A stretch of DNA of 36,153 nucleotides from Prochlorococcus sp. AG-459-B06 (lineage in GTDB: Bacteria > Cyanobacteriota > Cyanobacteriia > PCC-6307 > Cyanobiaceae): assembly GCA_003209475.1 (NCBI GenBank), contig QCQY01000012.1, positions 1 to 36,153 on the forward strand, given 5' to 3'. The translations under genes and the position numbers were made by a program. Position 1 is the first letter of the stretch. Each line of letters opens with the position of its first letter. The notes beneath the pieces are model-generated. The model did not search any database. It was not told the origin of the DNA and saw nothing but the letters and a program-made list of their open reading frames with translations. This document shows positions 34,716 to 36,153 of this stretch, piece by piece.

Positions 34716-35690
34716 TTACCACCTAATAATTGTAGATCCCAATGAATAACCAACACCAAAACCTATGATTAAAACCTTATCTCCAGGTAATAATTTTTTT
34801 TTCAAAACGGCATCCTTCAAAGCAATAGGAATTGAACAAGAAACAGTATTGCCCTTTTTCTCTAAATTACTATATGTTTTATTTTTTTCTATCCCTATTT
34901 TTTTACATAATAAATCCAACACCAATTTACTTGCTTGATGAAATATAAATAGATCAATATCATTTAAGGTATATCCATTTTTTTTTAAGGTTTTTTTTAA
35001 AAGTATTGGTACTTCGCTAAGTGTAAATAACAAAATTGCAGGCCCATTCATAAAAAGTTTTTGATCCTTACGCTCTAGATTGCCTCTTACACCACTTCCT
35101 TCAACAATTAATTCTCTTGCACCCTTACCATCACAGCCAAAGCTGAAATTTCCTATGGAGGAATTATAATTATCTTTTTCAACAAGACAAGCAGAAGCAG
35201 CATCACTAAAAATCATTTTGTTAGTTCTGTCATTTTGATTAATAAATTTAGAATATGTCTCAGCACAGATAATCAAGCAATTATTAATCGCTTCAGATTT
35301 CAATAGTGAAGATGCAACTGCAAGGGAATTTACAAATCCTGAACATCCTAAGTTTATATCTAAGGCAAGAATGTTGTTACTCATGGAAAGCCTTTCTTGC
35401 AAAATACAAGACGATGGTGGTAGAGCATAATCAGGAGTTTGAGTAATAAATAGCAAAGCATCTATTTCTTTAGGTTTAATATTGTATTCTTTGAAAAAAC
35501 TTTTGCATGCAAAAAACCCTAAATCCACGCTGGTTTCATCTTCATTTGCAATGTATCTTTGCAAAATTCCTGTTTTTTCTTGAACTTTGTCAACATCCCA
35601 ATCAGGATGAATAGACTTTAATTGCTCATTGTTCTGGACATTATTAGGTAAGTAATAACTAATTTTTCTTAAACTTAAACCAGTAAACAT
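34716..35690 (-). CDS. 3-oxoacyl-ACP synthase III (FabH-like)
   Basis: 324 residues of the thiolase fold. Catalytic Cys in DINLGCSGFVNSLAVA near residue 115, His in IFHQASKLV near 249 and Asn in KKGNTVSCSIPIAL near 280 form the complete Cys-His-Asn triad of ketosynthase III, so decarboxylative condensation of an acyl-CoA starter with malonyl-ACP is predicted. FTGLSLRKISYYLP opens the protein much like FabH. A separate housekeeping FabH is expected elsewhere in the genome, which makes this a dedicated copy. It is 7 bp downstream of the carrier-protein gene. Confidence 0.9.
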   Translation of the reverse strand: MFTGLSLRKISYYLPNNVQNNEQLKSIHPDWDVDKVQEKTGILQRYIANEDETSVDLGFFACKSFFKEYNIKPKEIDALLFITQTPDYALPPSSCILQERLSMSNNILALDINLGCSGFVNSLAVASSLLKSEAINNCLIICAETYSKFINQNDRTNKMIFSDAASACLVEKDNYNSSIGNFSFGCDGKGARELIVEGSGVRGNLERKDQKLFMNGPAILLFTLSEVPILLKKTLKKNGYTLNDIDLFIFHQASKLVLDLLCKKIGIEKNKTYSNLEKKGNTVSCSIPIALKDAVLKKKLLPGDKVLIIGFGVGYSLGSTIIRW

Positions 35691-35697
35691 TTAAATT

Positions 35698-35940
35698 TCA
35701 ATCTTTATAGAGATTATTTAATTTCAATACTTCTTTAATTGAATCTATACTAACGGCTTTAGATAATTCTTTTATTTCTGAGCACTTCCCATCAAGTACT
35801 TGATCCAATTTTACAAGTATTGATAAATGACCGAGAGAGTCCCATAGTGAATACCAATCTTTGTCTCCACTACTTATAGTTCCTTTTCTTAACTCTAGTG
35901 CTTCTTCAACTATTTCTACAAGTTTTTTTTCGTCTAACAT
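35698..35940 (-). CDS. Acyl carrier protein
   Basis: 80 residues. DSLGHL at 34-39 places the phosphopantetheine-accepting serine at Ser35 at the start of helix II. Acidic helices surround it (KLVEIVEEALELRKG before, LVKLDQVLDGKCSEIKEL after), with SIDSIKEVLK as the last helix. The preceding DKDWYSLW differs from the usual fatty-acid ACP sequence, as seen in specialised carriers. The ATG lies 5 bp after the upstream gene's stop. Position and size suggest it feeds the ketosynthase and reductase that follow. Confidence 0.87.
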   Translation of the reverse strand: MLDEKKLVEIVEEALELRKGTISSGDKDWYSLWDSLGHLSILVKLDQVLDGKCSEIKELSKAVSIDSIKEVLKLNNLYKD

Positions 35941-35945
35941 AAAAT

Positions 35946-36153
35946 CTAATTTGCACAGTATATATCAGTCCAACATATCAATTCACCAAACTTTTGACAA
36001 TAGTCTATACACCCATCTTTTTTTAACTTATCTAGTAATTTTAAATTGCTACTTAATTCTTTTGGTAGAAACCACTTATTATGTGAAATTCTTTTTATAT
36101 TTTTAAAATTGCTTTTTGCAATATCTATAATCTTATTTGTATTTGAAAGAGAT
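35946..36153 (-). CDS. C-terminal end of an unrecognised protein, cut by the right edge
   Basis: A stop-free minus-strand frame runs from the window edge to TAG at 35946-35948, giving the last 68 residues. The stop is 5 bp upstream of the acyl carrier protein start, so this is the preceding gene of the same operon. Visible features are a basic start (KSNFKNIKRISHNKWFLP), a helical LSSNLKLLDKLKKDG and a Cys-rich ending (CIDYCQKFGELICWTDIYCA, four Cys). I do not recognise the family. Its start lies outside the window. Confidence 0.7.
   Translation of the reverse strand, partial: SLSNTNKIIDIAKSNFKNIKRISHNKWFLPKELSSNLKLLDKLKKDGCIDYCQKFGELICWTDIYCAN

Noticed and set aside
34712-34759. Upstream start of the ketoreductase adding 16 residues
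   Set aside because: It would overlap the ketosynthase gene and place an unrelated tail before the TGASGGIG cofactor motif; the ATG at 34711 gives the normal SDR start.
35861-36106. An 81-codon plus-strand open frame at the right end
   Set aside because: It overlaps the acyl carrier protein and the cut upstream gene on the other strand, and is rich in Ser/Ile/Leu as expected from an antisense frame.

Overview
The window is very AT-rich, densely coded and uses overlapping or abutting genes. Together with the gene order at the left end and the protein types (cyanobacterial uS14, PNPase, a long animal-like UDP-glucose dehydrogenase, a HetI/Sfp-type phosphopantetheinyl transferase), this points to a marine picocyanobacterium, most likely a high-light Prochlorococcus. 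The organism is an inference from composition and protein resemblance; no search was run.

Region 1 (1-7630) is core genome: the 3' part of serS, an RseP-type site-2 protease, rpsN, pnp, a CysQ/inositol-monophosphatase-family phosphatase, rsmI, a small LapA-like membrane protein, a conserved helix-turn-helix protein of unknown role, and tRNA-Arg(UCU) with a near-consensus promoter.

Region 2 (7700-17910) starts just after the tRNA and is a surface-polysaccharide island. It has an O-antigen ligase/polymerase-type membrane protein, nucleotide-sugar genes (UDP-glucose dehydrogenase, RfbA-type thymidylyltransferase, UDP-glucuronate decarboxylase, which together predict UDP-GlcA, dTDP-Glc and UDP-Xyl), then six putative glycosyltransferases packed with 4-11 nt overlaps. 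Region 3 (17899-24490) holds a WecA/TagO-type initiating phospho-sugar transferase on the minus strand, two more glycosyltransferases, an asparagine-synthetase-like amidotransferase and a membrane-bound PglF/CapD-type nucleotide-sugar dehydratase.

Region 4 (24500-30620) looks unstable. It has a GtrB/DPM1-type glycosyltransferase, a decayed copy of the 5' end of an ABC flippase gene, an FkbM methyltransferase, the intact ABC flippase gene, a second methyltransferase, and a third methyltransferase broken by a frameshift. The FkbM gene lies between two direct repeats formed by the decayed and intact ABC gene starts.

Region 5 (30636-36153, all minus strand) holds a GT-C-like membrane protein and a GtrA-like protein. 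Next to them is a compact acyl-carrier set: acyl carrier protein, ketoacyl-ACP synthase III, ketoreductase, phosphopantetheinyl transferase and a GNAT-like acyltransferase. My reading is that these make a short hydroxyacyl group and put it on a surface sugar; this is the best candidate for an unusual system in the window. The upstream gene of that operon is cut by the right edge and is not recognised.

No rRNA, CRISPR array, transposase, integrase or phage gene was seen.
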